Shown here piece by piece: positions 1 to 13,803 of a stretch of 64,000 bases of DNA (position 1 is the stretch's first letter; every line of letters starts with the position of its first letter). The DNA is from Plecoglossus altivelis. Its lineage: Eukaryota > Chordata > Actinopteri > Osmeriformes > Plecoglossidae. Position numbers and translations under genes: made by a program. Below the pieces are notes generated by a model. The model was not told the origin of the DNA and made no database searches. It saw only the letters and a program-made list of their open reading frames with translations. The DNA lies in the NCBI GenBank assembly GCA_036571765.1, contig BROE01000001.1, positions 5,682,158-5,746,157 of the forward strand, read 5' to 3'.

Positions 1-917
1 AGAGTGAAGGGGTGAGGAAGGGGAGAGATCATCTGAGAGAAGATGAGAGAGACACACACACAGTGGGGATGGGAAGGTGAGGCAGGCAGATGAGACACGG
101 GTTAAGGGAGAAGATATGCTTCAAATTAAATCATTTGGAACAAAGAAGGCTTGTTGCCAGGCAACCCATCGGTACAAGGTTACCAGGGCAACCAGGGTGA
201 CCTGAAGCCTGACCTTTGTAACGGAGGAGTCTCAGCCCTTGTGGTCGCTGTCTCTTCAACACACACACACTCACCAACACCCACCCACACACATTGCAAA
301 TGAGCTACATGACAATGTGTTCGATGTTTCGAAGACAGGACGTCTGGTGGATGGCACAAAAGGTTGCCACGATGCTAGTTTAAACATTGTGCCCTGTTCA
401 CATTTCTAACAGCTCCACTTCCAAAGGAATGATCTTACTGTAATAGACCCCTTGCAAATCCAAAACATTTTCCTCCCAAACAGCCACGATTCAAACTGAA
501 GTAAATTGTGGCTTCCTGATGACTCGAATGCTTCCTGTTTCAAGTTTCTAGCATGAATATATGATATAGAAAATATGTTTTGGAGCATTCAGGATACAGC
601 TTTTGGACCAAGCTGTCTCCTCTTTAATGCAGGCCAGGAGCCTCTGACTATTCAACAGTGACAGATGAAAAGACCAGCTTTGAATATGTGTCTTGGAATG
701 TGTGTACGAGTGTGATGTGTGTGTGAGAGATGAGAGTGTGTTTTTGTGTGGGACATATGTATACCTGTATGTGTGAGGACAGAAGTCATCATAATGTAGT
801 AAATGTGTGTATTGGAGAGTGTGTGTGTATGTATTTTCCTGTACTCTATTATGTAGGCACAGGTGCTTATGGTTTTGTTCAGTATGTATGTGTCCATGTC
901 TTCTGCATGTTTCAATG

Positions 918-1440
918 TCGAGATGTGTGTGGGTCCGTGTGCATGTGTGTGTCCGTGCGCATGTGTGTGTCCGTGCGCATGTGTGTGTCCATGTGCATGT
1001 GTGTGTCCGTTTGCATGTGTCTGCCCGTGTGCCTGTGTCTTCCCGTGTGCCTGTGTGTGTCTGTGTGCCTGTGTGTGTCTGTGCACATGAGTGTGTCTGT
1101 GTGCATGTTTGTGTCTGTGCACATGTGTGTGTCTGTGTGCATGTGTGTATCTGTGTGCACGTGTGTGTCCGTGTCCATGTGTGTGTCCGTGTGCATGTGC
1201 ATGTCCGTGTGCCTGTGTGTGTCTGTGCACATGAGTGTGCCTGTGTGCATGTGTGTCCATGTGCATGTTTGTGTGCATGTGAATGTCAGCATGTGTGTGT
1301 GCTTCATTGTGCATGTCAGTGTGCCTGTGTGTGTCTGTGCACATGAGTGTGTCGGTGTGCATGTTTGTGTGCATGTGAATGCCAGCATGTATGTGTGCTT
1401 CATTGTGCATGTCAGTGTGCCTCCATGTCAATGTGTGTGT
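918..1440. repeat. GT-rich minisatellite, about 16-20 bp unit
   Basis: Roughly 500 bp of imperfect tandem units built from GTGCATGTGTGTGTCC and close variants (GTGCCTGTGTGTGTCT, GCACATGAGTGTGTCT). No unit carries a stop in several frames, which creates false long reading frames on both strands (Cys/Val-rich on plus, His/Thr-rich on minus). Confidence 0.9.
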
Positions 1441-1514
1441 CTCTATGGGACTGTCAGGGAGAGTGTGTGTGTCCCTGTACGTGACTATCAATTTGTGTCC
1501 CTGTATGTGACTAT

Positions 1515-1515
<1 letters not shown>

Positions 1516-1583
<68 letters not shown>
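1516..1583. repeat. (GT)n microsatellite
   Basis: Nearly pure GT dinucleotide run of about 65 bp directly following the GT-rich minisatellite. Confidence 0.95.
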
Positions 1584-1585
<2 letters not shown>

Positions 1586-2339
1586 TCACACCATGACCCC
1601 GGAGCACCGCCAAGATGTAACTCTAACGAACGCGACCTTTTCTGTTCCCCGCACAGTCCGTCAGTCCCAATCAGCCCAATGAAGAGCAATTGGAGGACCA
1701 TGAGAGGGGCGCCCCACCCTAACAATGGCAACAGACCGGCCCTGAGGAACAATAGCAGACGGCCACTGTCTTTATTCTGTACACAGTCAAGCAAAAACAG
1801 ACAAGCACCCCTGGTCTCTGGGTGAGGTGAAGCGGTTTGGTGGGGGTTTGGGGTTGAGGGGGATTGGCTGGGCTGGGCTAGGTGGGGTGGGGATCTGGGG
1901 TGGGGGGGGAACATTGCTAACTATCAATCTTCATGGCTAATTGAGTAATTAGGGTCAGTCCACATGTGCTTAACTGACATGCCGGCCTGAGTAGGGTAAG
2001 CACTGCCCACACCATCTGGTGACCCACTTGAGGTGGAAAAACACACTCGTACAAGTGCAGACGTTGTGCTCGTACAAGGTCCTGGGAGATGGCATGGGCG
2101 CTTTCCAAGCATCACCCAGGCCTTCCTGGTGTCGTGCTAACTCCTGGTAATACACATAGTCCTGAGGTACTTGATGTTCACACACACACATCCAGCGTTC
2201 GGAAAAGGCAGGCAGAGGGCTACACACACAGAGGCATTCACACACTCAGCTAAGCTGCTGTAATTCAGTGTCAGAGACGACATTTGCTTAGAAAAGTGGG
2301 GTGGTGGAGGTAAAGGATTGCTGGGAAAAAGGCTGAAGT

Positions 2340-3190
2340 CGCCTTTCTTTCTCTTTTACTCTCCCGCATGTGCTCTTTCTCTCGATCCTTTTCTTTTCTC
2401 TCTCTCTATTATTTTCTTTTCTCTCTCTCTCTCTCTACCCTTTTCTTTTTTTTCTCTCTACCCTTTTCTTTTCCCTCTCTCTCTCTCTCCCGACTGTCTC
2501 GTTGCCATCCTCTGTCTTTTTCTGCAGTCTCTCTTTTTTTGCTCTCTCCCGCTCGGTCTCTCTCTTCCACACATGCATATACGTGCACTCCTTTATCCCT
2601 CTTTCTCCCCGCCAGTCTCCCCATTTTCTGCCACATGCCCTCGCTATCTCTATCCTAGTTCCCTCTCTCTCCGCCTTTTCTTGGTCTCTCTCTCCCAGCT
2701 CACTCCTGTCTTGCTCCTTCCTCTCTCTTTCTCTCTCTCGCTCTCTCACCTCTCGGTCTTGCCACCCCCCCTTTCCCCTGTCGTGTTCCTCCTCTCTCCT
2801 CTGTCTCATTCCCCTTCTCTCTCATTCCTCCTCTCTCTGTCTCATTCCCTCTCTCCTCTATGCAGTGAGTGTATTCCCCTGAGTCTGACAGCAGGAAACT
2901 ATTACACTCACAGACGGAATCTCTCTCCTCCAATTTCTCTCCATCTCTCCCTCCTCTCCCTCCTCCTGGTCCTCCCTTTTCATCCGCTCGCCCTCGACAT
3001 CTTCCCTCCCGCTCGCCGTCTCTTCTCTGCCCTCCCCCTCTTTCGCTCCCGCTGCACTCCTCCCATTCACCACCTCCCCACTCTCCCCCTCTCCTTTCGC
3101 CTCCTTCTTCCTTTCAGCGAGTCTCTCCTGAGCCCCCTCCCCTTCTTCTCCTGTCTTCCTCTCCTCCCTCCCCCTTTCTTCAGTCAATAT
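2340..3190. repeat. Long polypyrimidine (CT-rich) tract
   Basis: About 850 bp in which the plus strand is overwhelmingly C and T, made of CTCTCT, CCCTTTTC and CCTCC blocks. It is followed at 3244-3305 by a short purine (GGGAGG) block, so the strand bias flips. No protein signal. Confidence 0.9.
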
Positions 3191-4917
3191 AATTGGCATC
3201 GCAGGAGAACTCCCTGCAGAGTATGCTAAAACATCAGTACAAAACAGAAGGGAGGGGCGAGGGGAGGGAGGGAGGGAGAGAGAGAGGGAGGGGAGGCAGG
3301 GAGAGCCCTGACCACAGCAATCAGCAAACCGTAACCAGAACAAACCAGTCTAGCTTTGCCACAGAACACACACATCAGTCACACTGGCCTAATCACAGAA
3401 TGCTTTCCATACGCACACACAAACCAGGAGAGATCGACAGGTTCAGGACATCCTGTCATAAAAACCATGATTTCATGACTTCTACATTCCCATGAAAACT
3501 GTAAAAATGTACCACCCAAACTGTGAAAGAACCCCGCCTAAAAATCACTGTAATCTACTGTCACATATTGTAGGCTGCATCATTTTTTAATGCTTAATTT
3601 ATCAACTCCAATCAACAATCGTGAGTGGGGTGAAGAGTTGGCTGTCTAACCCACTGGCTCTTCTCTGTAACTTACATAAGTTACAGAGAAAAAAAGGATG
3701 AAAATAACCAAATCATTCATGAAAATAAAAGCTTTTTTCTGAGACTAGTCCCTGAGGCCTACTACCGTCAGCCTCAAACACCACTCTGGAAATAGCACGG
3801 GCCTGGAACTAAGCAACACAATGAATAAGTCAGGTTATCTTTTTATTTTTATTCTTCTTTTACTATTATCATTATTCAGTATTCATAGAAATTGAAAAAG
3901 AAAGGAGGCACAGTGTATAAATTATCTTTTCTGATTTACATCAAAAACATCCGCCTAAAGGAAAGACAGTCCAGTCATTGTGCAGGAAGTAACTGATCAA
4001 ATCTGCCATTTATGGAGTCTCCACAGTCCATCCTCCATAGTGCCTGGGGCTTCTAAAGTAGTGCAAACTCAGGGCATGTCTTTCATTAACTCAATTAAAT
4101 AATTTGTAAATACAGCTAATGTAGGTGTATTATGCTAATGGTTTTGATTTCGAGAACGGTAATGTGATCCAGACGCACAATTGACGCACAGGTGATAGGG
4201 TATAGTGAGCGAGGGAGGTAGGAAGAGAGAAGAGCGCGTGTGAAACAGACAAAGGGAGGTGAATAAGAGCCAGAAGCACATGAATGTGTCAGATGAAATG
4301 AAATACCCGCTACACACAAACTCACTGAACTTAACCGACAGGGGTTGACTTCCGCGCCATTTGAAAGCCCTCTATTATTAAAAAAGAACAATCAGATCAC
4401 ACTTGAAGCGCGCACGCTCCTCTTCGAAAACCGTGGCGCCACCTCATCTCGCGGCAGTCAATCTAACCCCGTTTTTGCCTCGTTGAAAGCAAATGTCATA
4501 TTGACTCTTTCATTCAACCCCGGAAAACCGTTGTTGAAATCGGACATGGATAAAAGACATGTGATGATCTCTTTCTATGCGGGAGCCAGGTCCTAGCAGC
4601 GCTAATGCATGTCCGCTAATAAAGTGTTTGATTAATTCTCACTGTCATTTCTTCTTCTTCTGCGGGTTTCCCTTTTGACAGCGCTGAAGAGCGTTTAATT
4701 ACTATGCACTTCACTCTGGTAGGAAATGGAGCGTTCCAGAAGAACGCCACTTGGACATCGTCTACCTCGAAAATAAATGGCCAGTAAGCACTTTTGTAAA
4801 ATGTATCAAGTGTGAAACGAACGCAAGACTGAGTGAATGAACTCCTTCCAGTAAACTGCCGCCAGTTTCACTGGGGGATTGTTTGAACAAAAACGAGAGG
4901 GCTTGTCTAAGACGTGG

Positions 4918-4959
<42 letters not shown>

Positions 4960-5000
4960 GTGTGTGTGCGTGCGTGCGTGCGTGTGTGTGTGTGTGTTTA
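4918..5000. repeat. (GT)n microsatellite with GC interruptions
   Basis: GT run with GTGC/GCGTGC interruptions; a second, shorter GT run lies at 5240-5272. Confidence 0.9.
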
Positions 5001-5237
5001 CAGTAAGAGAGTGAAAGGGAGTTTGTGTTTGTGTGTCTGGCAGAGAGGAAGGGGGCTGCTCACGCGTTTATGAAATAACGAGCAGGCTTCAAGTCAGACT
5101 ACAAGTACCAGAGAGGCAGGCTGGAGCTGGAGAGGGAAGAGAGATCTAGAGGAAAAAATGTCTGTCTTTGTGTGTTCAAGATTACAGAAGATTTTCTAAT
5201 TGTGTGCCGCAAATTTGTGCAAGAGCGAATCGAAGAA

Positions 5238-5275
<38 letters not shown>

Positions 5276-5499
5276 TCGCAAGGATGTGATGCCCATGCAA
5301 AGATAAGAGGCTTACAGAAAGAGCATATTCTTTTCTAAGTAAATCTCATTAATTTTAATTAGCTGTATATTTAGCACGTACACCTGGATTGCATATAATT
5401 CCTCCCATACACAGTGACAACAAGTATAGCAGGTGACTGAATGAGCACATCATATTGACAAAATGGTCAGTTTGGACTTTATTTGTCTCTTATTCTAAA

Positions 5500-5975
5500 A
5501 ACCTCCCATTCCTGTCATCCTTCCCCGCTAGGACTCTCTCTCCTCCTGTTTCACCCAACACACTTTGCTCTCTCACCTCCCGTCTTCATATCTCACTTAA
5601 AGTTTATACCTCCATTCCACTTGAAGTGCATCCTCACCACCTCTCACCACCCTTCCTTCTCTTGCAGCCTCTCCCTTCCGTGCATTCCATCTCCCTTTCT
5701 CGTCCTCCCCGCCCCATCCCTTTTCTCAGTCTGCCCGCCTTCTCCCTTCTCACCACCACTCTTCCTGCCCTCTTCTGCTGCCTCTTCATCTCCCATTCTC
5801 TCCCTCACTCCCTCCATACCATCCTCCCTACCTCCCCCCGTCCCACCCTCCTTCCCTCCCATCCCTCTCTCCCCCATCCCTCCCCATTCTCCCTCCCTCT
5901 CTCACTCCCTCCCCCATCCATCCATCCCTCCCTCTCTCCCTCCCTCTCTCCCTCCCCCATCCCTCCCGCTCTCCT
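5500..5975. repeat. Second polypyrimidine tract, TCCC-rich
   Basis: Plus strand is mostly C and T, ending in CCCTCCCTCTCTCCCT units. Simple-sequence DNA without a coding signal. Confidence 0.85.
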
Positions 5976-8900
5976 GGGGTAATCAGCTTATCCTCTATGT
6001 GTCCAGGCTCCTCTCCACATCTCCTCTCCTTTGTCTCCAATTCATTCAGCAACGGAGATTAGAAACGCCTATTTGGCTCTTTTGTCTTTCACCAGCCGAC
6101 GCACCGCTGAGTTTCACCGCACAGCGCTGTCCTCATCGCCGGGCGCGCACTACCAGCGCTAGCCTCGAGTGATGCCCCACTCGCCTCATCAGGAAACCAC
6201 TTAGCCGAGGCTAACGCTAAAGACACCGCGGTCCATGATGCCTAAGCAGATAGCATCACAAGGCCACAGCACGCTCTGTGGTGTAGCACAAGGGGTTAAG
6301 GGGTATTACAGCTTCCAATGCTCTTCCGTGGCCAAGCACGTGGCTTAGTGCTGAGACGGCTTCATCGTGAAAGCCTGTCACTGTGTCAACCAATGATGTC
6401 TCCATCCGAAACAAACATCGGTGATTTAAACCACAAGGCTGCGGGTCCACTGGAGAAGCACATTGACTGCCTCATCAAAAATGGGGCACAGCTTGTAAAC
6501 AACACAAACATCTGAACTTTCATTGGACGAGCCCACTCAGGGGAAATCCTCTGCTCCACACAGCAAAGGCTGCAATCAATACAGTGAGTGTGTGTGTGTG
6601 TGTGCCGCTTTTCACTGTAAAGCCTTGCTAGCACCTAGAGAAGCGCTCATCACAGGGGTTTGATGTGCACGCACACACACACACACACTGATGGAGAGAA
6701 TACCATTTTTTCCCAGAGAGGCTTCTGTGATCACCCATGCGTTCATGACAGGACACATTGCTGATTCTGGCCCCCTAGCAATCAATTAAAAGTACCCAAA
6801 GGAGAATTCCGACACCACAAAAGGTGCAATCAAAGGAAAATCATATGTGGTATGTGGCAGACCGTAATGATGTTTGTCCCAAATATACATTCATATAAAA
6901 CAGTCATTTTTCCCAGCCCCAGTGCTTTTGTTTTGTAAAAAAAAAAACGGCTTTCTAAAATGCAACGTTCACTCTCGACAGGTCTGCAAACGCAGCTCGA
7001 TTTTCTTGGGATGGACATGGGCATAACGCCTACAGGAAAGGACCAGAACGCTGCGTTCACAATCTCCCAAGAGTGTTGGGCGGCTCTGTTGTGATGCTTA
7101 GAGTGAGATTGATTTCTTCGGATTTAATCTGGCATCGGAGAGAGGGTCTGGATGGATGAGATCTGACTTAGATTGATGAGGTCTGATTGGGTCTTGTTTA
7201 AACCTTGGGTGTGCGACATTTGGGCGTATCACCACTGTGTTTTAATTTGGGTTATTTGATACAGCTATTACTTATTCTATCTCGGTGGAAAAGGCTAGTT
7301 TGATTTGCTAGGTTGTGAATGTGTGAGCCTGAGATATAGGTGTGAGGCTCACGCTGCATACATCTCCACATCAACAGTCCTCTTCTGATGCTTGGTCTTA
7401 AAGGACCAGCACGTGCTTGTTTACTGACGTCATTTGCCACTTGGTTGGGGGCGAAAATTGTTTGGCCAAATTCACAACCGGAGCTATGAAAGCTGGGATT
7501 TAAGAGTCTATATTTGCATGAAACATGTTTTGAGGCATGTTTGTTTACAAACTCTCAAGGGACGACAAAAAGGAAAACAAAGATTTATATACAATGTCAG
7601 GCTGGGTTACACTGCTAGACTCACAACACATTTATGAGTTACTTTCTTCAACAATCAATACGTTAACCACAAACCCAAATAGACGCCGAACAGCAGGAAA
7701 AACCACGGAATGTGTCTTTAATTCGCTATCCCTCAAGTTAATGAATCAGCATAATCAACAGAAGAAACAAAAGACTCTTCCAGATGTTGTCTTGTTGCAA
7801 AAAAAAACACACAAAAAAAAACAATATGAGCCAATCACAGTCTCATTCTGCAGTGGGCCGTGAATGTTCAAGTAACTATACTCCACCAATCTGGCCAAGT
7901 ACCCATTAAAAGAAACAAACTGGAATCCAGATGAGCAGGTACCCTCTCTTGGGCAATATGCAACAAGGGGCGAAAAAAAACAAAGCCTTGGTCTAGTCTA
8001 CCCGGTAGTGTTTAATGCAATAAAAGTGCAGACTTATTAATCTCCCAGTCTGTACCAGTACTGCCCCCAGGCTGCCTGGTGTATCAGCTTGTTAATGAGT
8101 CGCTGCTTATCAGGTGGCATTAACAGGCAGCAGCCTCCCCCTACAGACTCCTACCGCTAAAGTCCTCTGTATTACCAAAATGCTCTCCCGTCTTGGCATA
8201 CAGCAAGTCAACAATAAACAACAACAACAATACCACAATGCAGGCCAGTCTCTCCCCACCTGGGGAGACAGTGCCAGAGTGAGCCATTTGCAGCGCAAGA
8301 GAGAGGGAGAGGGAGAGGGAGAGAGGGGGGGAGGAGAGCTAAAGTGAGCTGCTGGCACAGACATAGACACCGAGCCCTCCCACCTGTATAGTTCTGCCAC
8401 GTAAATGATTGGTCTAGGCCTGTGCCCATCCATTTAATCCTTCCTCATTATTGGCCACAGCTGGAATGGCGACTAAGCTCAATGCCACAGGCAGGGGAAT
8501 ACGTCGAGGTAAATAAACCATCAGCCACATATCGCGACCGCATGTGTTCCCCGAGGTCCTTGATTGGACGACCACAGAGACTCAGGTCTAGTGGCGGATG
8601 CAAAGCTATGGCAGTTAGGCTAGGGGGGCAGACCGGCAGACACGCAGTCATGGGGTAACTAGGTTACTGATACGGGCGCCAAACCAGGCCAGACGTAGCC
8701 AGCCAATCGGAGAGCCTAATCGGTATCCTTGGGAGAGGTTCTCCGTCTGAGCTGCTTCGCTGAACCTCCAGCTGTGGAAATGAATATGTCAAATTGCTGG
8801 CAATTAGTGTCCTCCCAGTACGGAAGCCCTGGCAGGGACAAAACCAGTTAGCATTGCCCTTTCCGTGACTTTGACACGGTCACGCGGGGGTTACGCATCA

Positions 8901-9496
8901 GAAGTTTCAACAAGCTTGATGTGCGCTCTCTCCTGACATGAAGGCATATAGTTTGTGCCAATCTTTTCTTTCCGCTCATGTTGAAGAAAAGAAGATGAAT
9001 CCAGGCTTTCAAGTGAATCTGAATATAGATTTTGAGCATATCTCTGAGACAGATGTTTTGAACGGTTTATCGGCTAGCAATTGATGTGTACAGCCAATGG
9101 TCTCTCTGATCCTAAAGCCTTGCATTATTCATGCTAAGTAGCTCCCTCTGTTTAGGAGCTTTTAGAAGGGGCTCCTCCATTAAGAGCCATTATTTGGTCC
9201 AAGACACGCGTGTGCACGCAGCCAATCCATCCATTTCCCTTGGACAAGGCCACCCTGTCGGGTCACAAGAGACTGGCCACACTCACAGGCATGCAGGCAA
9301 TCACATGTTGATTCTCTCCCCCTCTTTCAAATCCACATGATCTCAGCAAACCAGGAAAGGGCCTCGCTGGCCTCCTGGGCTTCCGCCTCAACTTGACCAA
9401 AGGTTAAAGGACAGAGTGCTGGCTGTGCCACGCTTGATGCTACATATCTAATCCAGGAAGCGATGCCTGCCTGCTCTTCTGTGGTTTGCCCGCCTA

Positions 9497-9524
9497 CCCC
9501 CCCCCCCCCCCCCCCCCCTCCCCC
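9497..9524. repeat. Poly-C run
   Basis: A run of 22 C, one T, then five more C. Such runs are prone to sequencing length error. Confidence 0.9.
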
Positions 9525-10084
9525 ACGTCTAATGAACATTTTTCTAATTTGACACCTGCTTCAATTTTAAGACTCTACAGATGAAGAGAAGAGAAACTGG
9601 TTTCATACTAAAAACAATGAACAGGTTAGTCTCTGCCTTCCAGAGACAGCCATATGCATATGTCTGCATGTTGCTTTGGAGACCATTTACATTTAGAATA
9701 GACCATTTGGAAATTCGTTTAAATTGAAGCTACTCCATTTCTGGAGTACTATAAACAGAAAAGATCTGATCCCAGGGATCTTCAGCCCCCCCCAACATGA
9801 TATCCAATCAACAGCCCTAATCACGACGGTCACGATGGTTCTCAAGGCCTCCGTGATTGCATTAGTACATTTCCAACAGTGACCTCATGTTGGTGCATCC
9901 ATGTTGCTTACCTCTGTGGGCAGCCACCCACTGACCACTGACCAGGCCAACCATGATGCATCATTTGCCTCTCGTCTTCAGAATCACAAGAAAATACGAT
10001 GATGCATAATTCAACAGGCAGTCAAAACAGCTGACTTGGTAAACACCAGAGCAAGGTAGTCCGTGTGTTTGTGTGTCTGTATGC

Positions 10085-10137
10085 ATGTGCGTGTGCACTG
10101 TGTCTGTGTGTGTGTGTGTGTGGGGGGGGGGGGGTAG
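10085..10137. repeat. GT microsatellite followed by poly-G
   Basis: GT-rich stretch running into a run of G. A GACA/GAGA purine repeat follows at 10703-10766. Confidence 0.85.
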
Positions 10138-11024
10138 TGCAGGGTTAGAGTGGATGCCTACAATCTTGTTGGACCGTGAGCAGGCACACGTTATGCAAAA
10201 GTGCTGTGGAGAAGAGACGCTAATGGGTTTAGCCAACAACAATTTCAAAGTAGACATATGCTGATATGATCCTGACGTTGCCAGATTCTTGACTCTACAC
10301 TGCTGGGTAATGGGCAGCAATGATCACTAGAATGGAACAAATACCAGAGCATCTATCCACCAAGCCATTTACAGTACATACAGTAGCTGCAACTCTGGAC
10401 AGATATTGCCTTCTGCGATTGTATTACTGAAAGTCACTTGAGTCTTATGTAATTGGAAAAGCACATTGGAGAGCGTTCCCCATCCGGTAGGTGCTTAAAA
10501 TGAGGATGATATCATTACAAAGTGCTTCTCTCATCAAATCCTCTCTCAGCCTCCATCTACAACCCTGCCCAGCAGACCCAGCGCTCAGGTTCTGCCTCAT
10601 TACTACTGTGGCATTGTGTGTGTGCGTCTGCGCACCAATTCATGTGAGGAGGAACTTCTGTGTGCGTGGGGATGTGTGCTGCAAAGGCGTGTGTGTGCGT
10701 GTGTGTGAGAGAGACAGACAGACAGACAGAAAGAGAGAGAAAGAGAGAGAAAGAGAAAGAGAGACTGCATGTTTGCAAGAATGAGCACATGTGAACAGGG
10801 ATGATGTATGCGCACGCTTTTGTGCATGCATGGATCAAACACATTCGTCAAAAACAACAGCTGAAATTCCGTTGGGGTTCAGGGAAAGAGAGGTGCCCTA
10901 TGTGCTTATTCACGGGCCTATGGTTCCCTTGTAACAACATCAGTGACAACGAAAACCCCTCACGTCAACAGATAAAGAGACAGATAGAGAGGATGTGGGG
11001 GGTCAGGGGAGGCCACGTGCTTAC

Positions 11025-11115
11025 CATTGAGGAAGTTGCTCTGAACCGATGCAGAAAGTACAGTCAATAAAATGAGCGTCCGTAGTCCGGGACCCTGGAA
11101 TGAGGTGAACGCCAT
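11025..11115 (-). CDS. First coding exon with signal peptide, gene not identified
   Basis: Reading the minus strand from ATG at 11115, 30 codons and one base run to a strong donor (AATG|gtaagc) at 11025. The peptide opens MAFTSFQGPGLRTL, followed by a hydrophobic core (ILLTVLSASV) and then QSNFLN, which is a textbook cleavable signal peptide. A possible acceptor (ctccctctcag) at 11172 suggests that part of the 5' UTR is on a separate exon. The ATG has the good context gaccATGG. The product should enter the secretory pathway as a secreted or membrane protein. I do not recognise the protein. A first exon holding only a signal peptide before a very long intron is common in immunoglobulin-family adhesion molecules, and human 1q23 carries CADM3, but nothing in these 30 residues proves that. 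Confidence 0.6.
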
Positions 11116-13803
11116 GGTCAGACTCGCTGATCCGTTTCAAAACAGAGGCCCGAGAAGCACCCTAGGGTCACCTGAGAGGGAGATAAAAGAAAGAAAGCAA
11201 ACGTCACCTCGGGCCTTCTCGATTAATTGCTTGCTTTTTGATTGGTTGGCTGGTGCTGAATAAACGTTTAGGCACCGTTACTCACGCGCTGCTCCGTGGG
11301 TTTCATCGATCGGCCTGTGTCATATCGTAGCCTACCAGGGGGGTGACGCAGTGATCGAGACTTTACCATCGTTAAAGGCAACGGTCTAGATCACAAACGT
11401 CTAATAATCTGTTGCTAAACATATAATTACGTCCGAAATTTGCGATCCGCCTTAACAACCTTTGAAAAACAATGGATGCCTTTGCTGAGGCAAAATAACT
11501 CGTATTACAACGAGTATTACAACGTAGGGAAATTATCCATTGGCCCAGGCATAGCAGCGAAACACAGCAGCGAGATGCACCTGTCGCCCGCTGAGAATTC
11601 ACCGTGCGCCTTCACATACAGTCACAAATGGACTCGCGCACTTTGTCATTATAATACCCTCCATCCTGTCACACGTACACTCTAAAATAGCCCTACGCCG
11701 AGGCAAGCCTAGATTCATCCTCGAACTGCTCCTTCATTGTCACCGTTCAGAGGGAACCATAACGAGAGGTTGCCTGCGGGACGGGCGGGCGAATAGGGCG
11801 GGGAAGGATGGGGGGACGGGAGTATTTATTGTTGTTGCAGCCGTTCGAATCGAGCGTGCACGCATAGGAAACGAAACTAGTTTAAATATCGTTAGTAGTC
11901 TTACGTACATTTTACAGTCAATATTAGACTGAATAAAACTTATAGAACATATAGTCTAGTCTAGGTCGCTGCCTGCAATGCTGTTGGGTGCATGTAGAAA
12001 TGACCGGTACGGTTTCTCGCAACGCCTCTTTCCCTATACCTTTCCTCGATCCAGACAAATAGCGGAGTATGATGAGATAACCTAGCGTGTTTGAACGTAG
12101 CATAGTCAATGAGAACACCTTGCGCGTAATCACACGGTCAGTGCTGGAAGTGGCAAAGGGAGGGGAGAAGGGGCATAATGTAAGATACAATCCAATTACA
12201 GAAAACATAGACATTCGCTCTAAATAATACATTAAAATCCGTTGTTGTTCCCGGGTCAAACCAAACGGTTTACCATTTCTTTCTGCCAGTGAGTGTGCGC
12301 AGAAAATAGTAACATTCCAGGACACGAACGCACCAAATAGTGACTAGAGTCTCGTCCACCGTTAGCCAGGACACCAACAACAATAACACGTATTGCCTAT
12401 TGCACGGACATGGCATTGTCTACACACCGATATTCTGCCTCAAAGTCCTTTGCCTGCGGGAAAAGCACTCAGTGTGTTGGTTCGGAATCCGGACTCCTTG
12501 GAGCTGGTTCACTGCTGCTTGGTCCGGTCGAGTTCTCTCTGGATCTGTCTCTATGACTTTTTTCCCCCTCCTTCTCTCGCTTCTTGTTTTTCTTGCTTAT
12601 TCCCTCTCTCCACCGTCTACCGTTCACTGCAGCAAAAACAGTCTGGCTGAAAGACGGTGGGAGGGAGGAAGGCAGAGAGGGAGGGGGTAGCGTGAGGGGC
12701 AGAGAGGGGAGGGGAGGGGATTTTAATACGATTTGGCCCATACCATTCGGATAACACAGCCAGAGCATACTGAGTCAAACACGAGGGAGATGTAAAGATA
12801 GCAGCGGATCGCTGTGATTTCAGCCAGTTGTTGTCAAGTAATCATCACGCATTATCCTTTGCCTTATCTATATCATTTACAAAACGTTTTTCAATTGCAT
12901 GGTCTATATAAAAGCCTATACATGTCTAGTAATTAACAGACTCCAACGTGTGGTGTGTGTTCGTATTACCTGTTTATCTTTTGTGAAGTGTTTGGGACAC
13001 GAAGCGTAGTCTGCTTTTAGTGTTGAATTTACCACGCGCCAGGGCCTGCAAACTACTAGTGGGTGTTCGCAAACCGAATCGGGAGGAGCAGGAGGGGGTA
13101 GGGGGGGAAAGGCGGTTGAACTTGCTAGGGGATTAAGGATTAGTTTTGCACGCGGATTAGTTTGTGTGTGAAGGGAGGCATGGGGTTAAAACATGGATGG
13201 CAGCACCGGTACGACAGCCCAATCACCAAAGGCAACAAACTGGAGACAGGAGACGGTCATGCAGACATCAGTTTGAACGGGGAATGTGGGAAGTAGATCT
13301 CTTACTACAGTTATCTTGAGGATTCCTTTTTTGGTCTTGCCATCTCTTTGTGTGGAACGTTAGGCCTACATAGCGTGCTGCCTATTCTAATAATAGGGTA
13401 ATACAAATGTGCTATCGTTTGTATTGTTTATTTGGCACGTGATAATCAAAAGTGACTTGCATGCCGGCTATGGGAACAACACGGTTCACGGTTGTCATTC
13501 ACAGCTTCATAGCTGTCCTGCACACATGCATACAGGGTTTTATACATGAAGTACAATTTTCATTATTCTTTCCATATGACATGAAGCCTCCATATAATTT
13601 TTGAACATCATTGTCAAGAGCAGGTTATGTCTGTGATGTTTTTGTTTGGAGTGCATACCAGCTTATGCATACAATTCATAGTACGTGCCTTTATAAATCG
13701 CGTACATTCCTTGCCACTAGCTTGTTGCCAGATAAAAGTTCTCAGTAATATTCGAAGATTTTTTTATATTAAGCCTTCCTAAAAAGCCACCCTCCCGTGT
13801 TTA
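11116..13803. other. Putative promoter and upstream region of the 11115 gene
   Basis: No coding exon seen. Around 11750-11830 the sequence is GC-rich with GGGCGG-type boxes, which would fit a TATA-less promoter of the minus-strand gene beginning at 11115, possibly with a 5' UTR exon here. A purine-rich block (GGGAGG/GAGGGG) is at 12655-12720. The remainder up to the tRNA shows no feature I can name. Confidence 0.35.

Larger units (their letters stand above)
1..11024. other. Non-coding stretch, inferred first intron of the gene starting at 11115
   Basis: I see no exon with credible splice borders and protein-like translation on either strand here. Open frames in this stretch come from GT/CA and CT/GA repeats, which stay open in several frames at once. 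Because a signal-peptide exon at 11025-11115 on the minus strand ends in a good GT donor, this block is best explained as the beginning of a first intron longer than 11 kb. That is an inference, since no downstream exon is in the window. The sequence between the listed repeats is ordinary AT-balanced DNA without a recognisable transposon. Confidence 0.5.

Noticed and set aside
652..1914. Long open frames (up to 420 codons) on both strands
   Set aside because: They are produced by the GT/CA minisatellite; the peptides are His-Thr or Cys-Val repeats without splice or start support.
2318..3229. 303-codon open frame in the polypyrimidine tract
   Set aside because: Composed of Ser-Leu-Pro-Phe from CT-rich DNA; parallel frames are open too.
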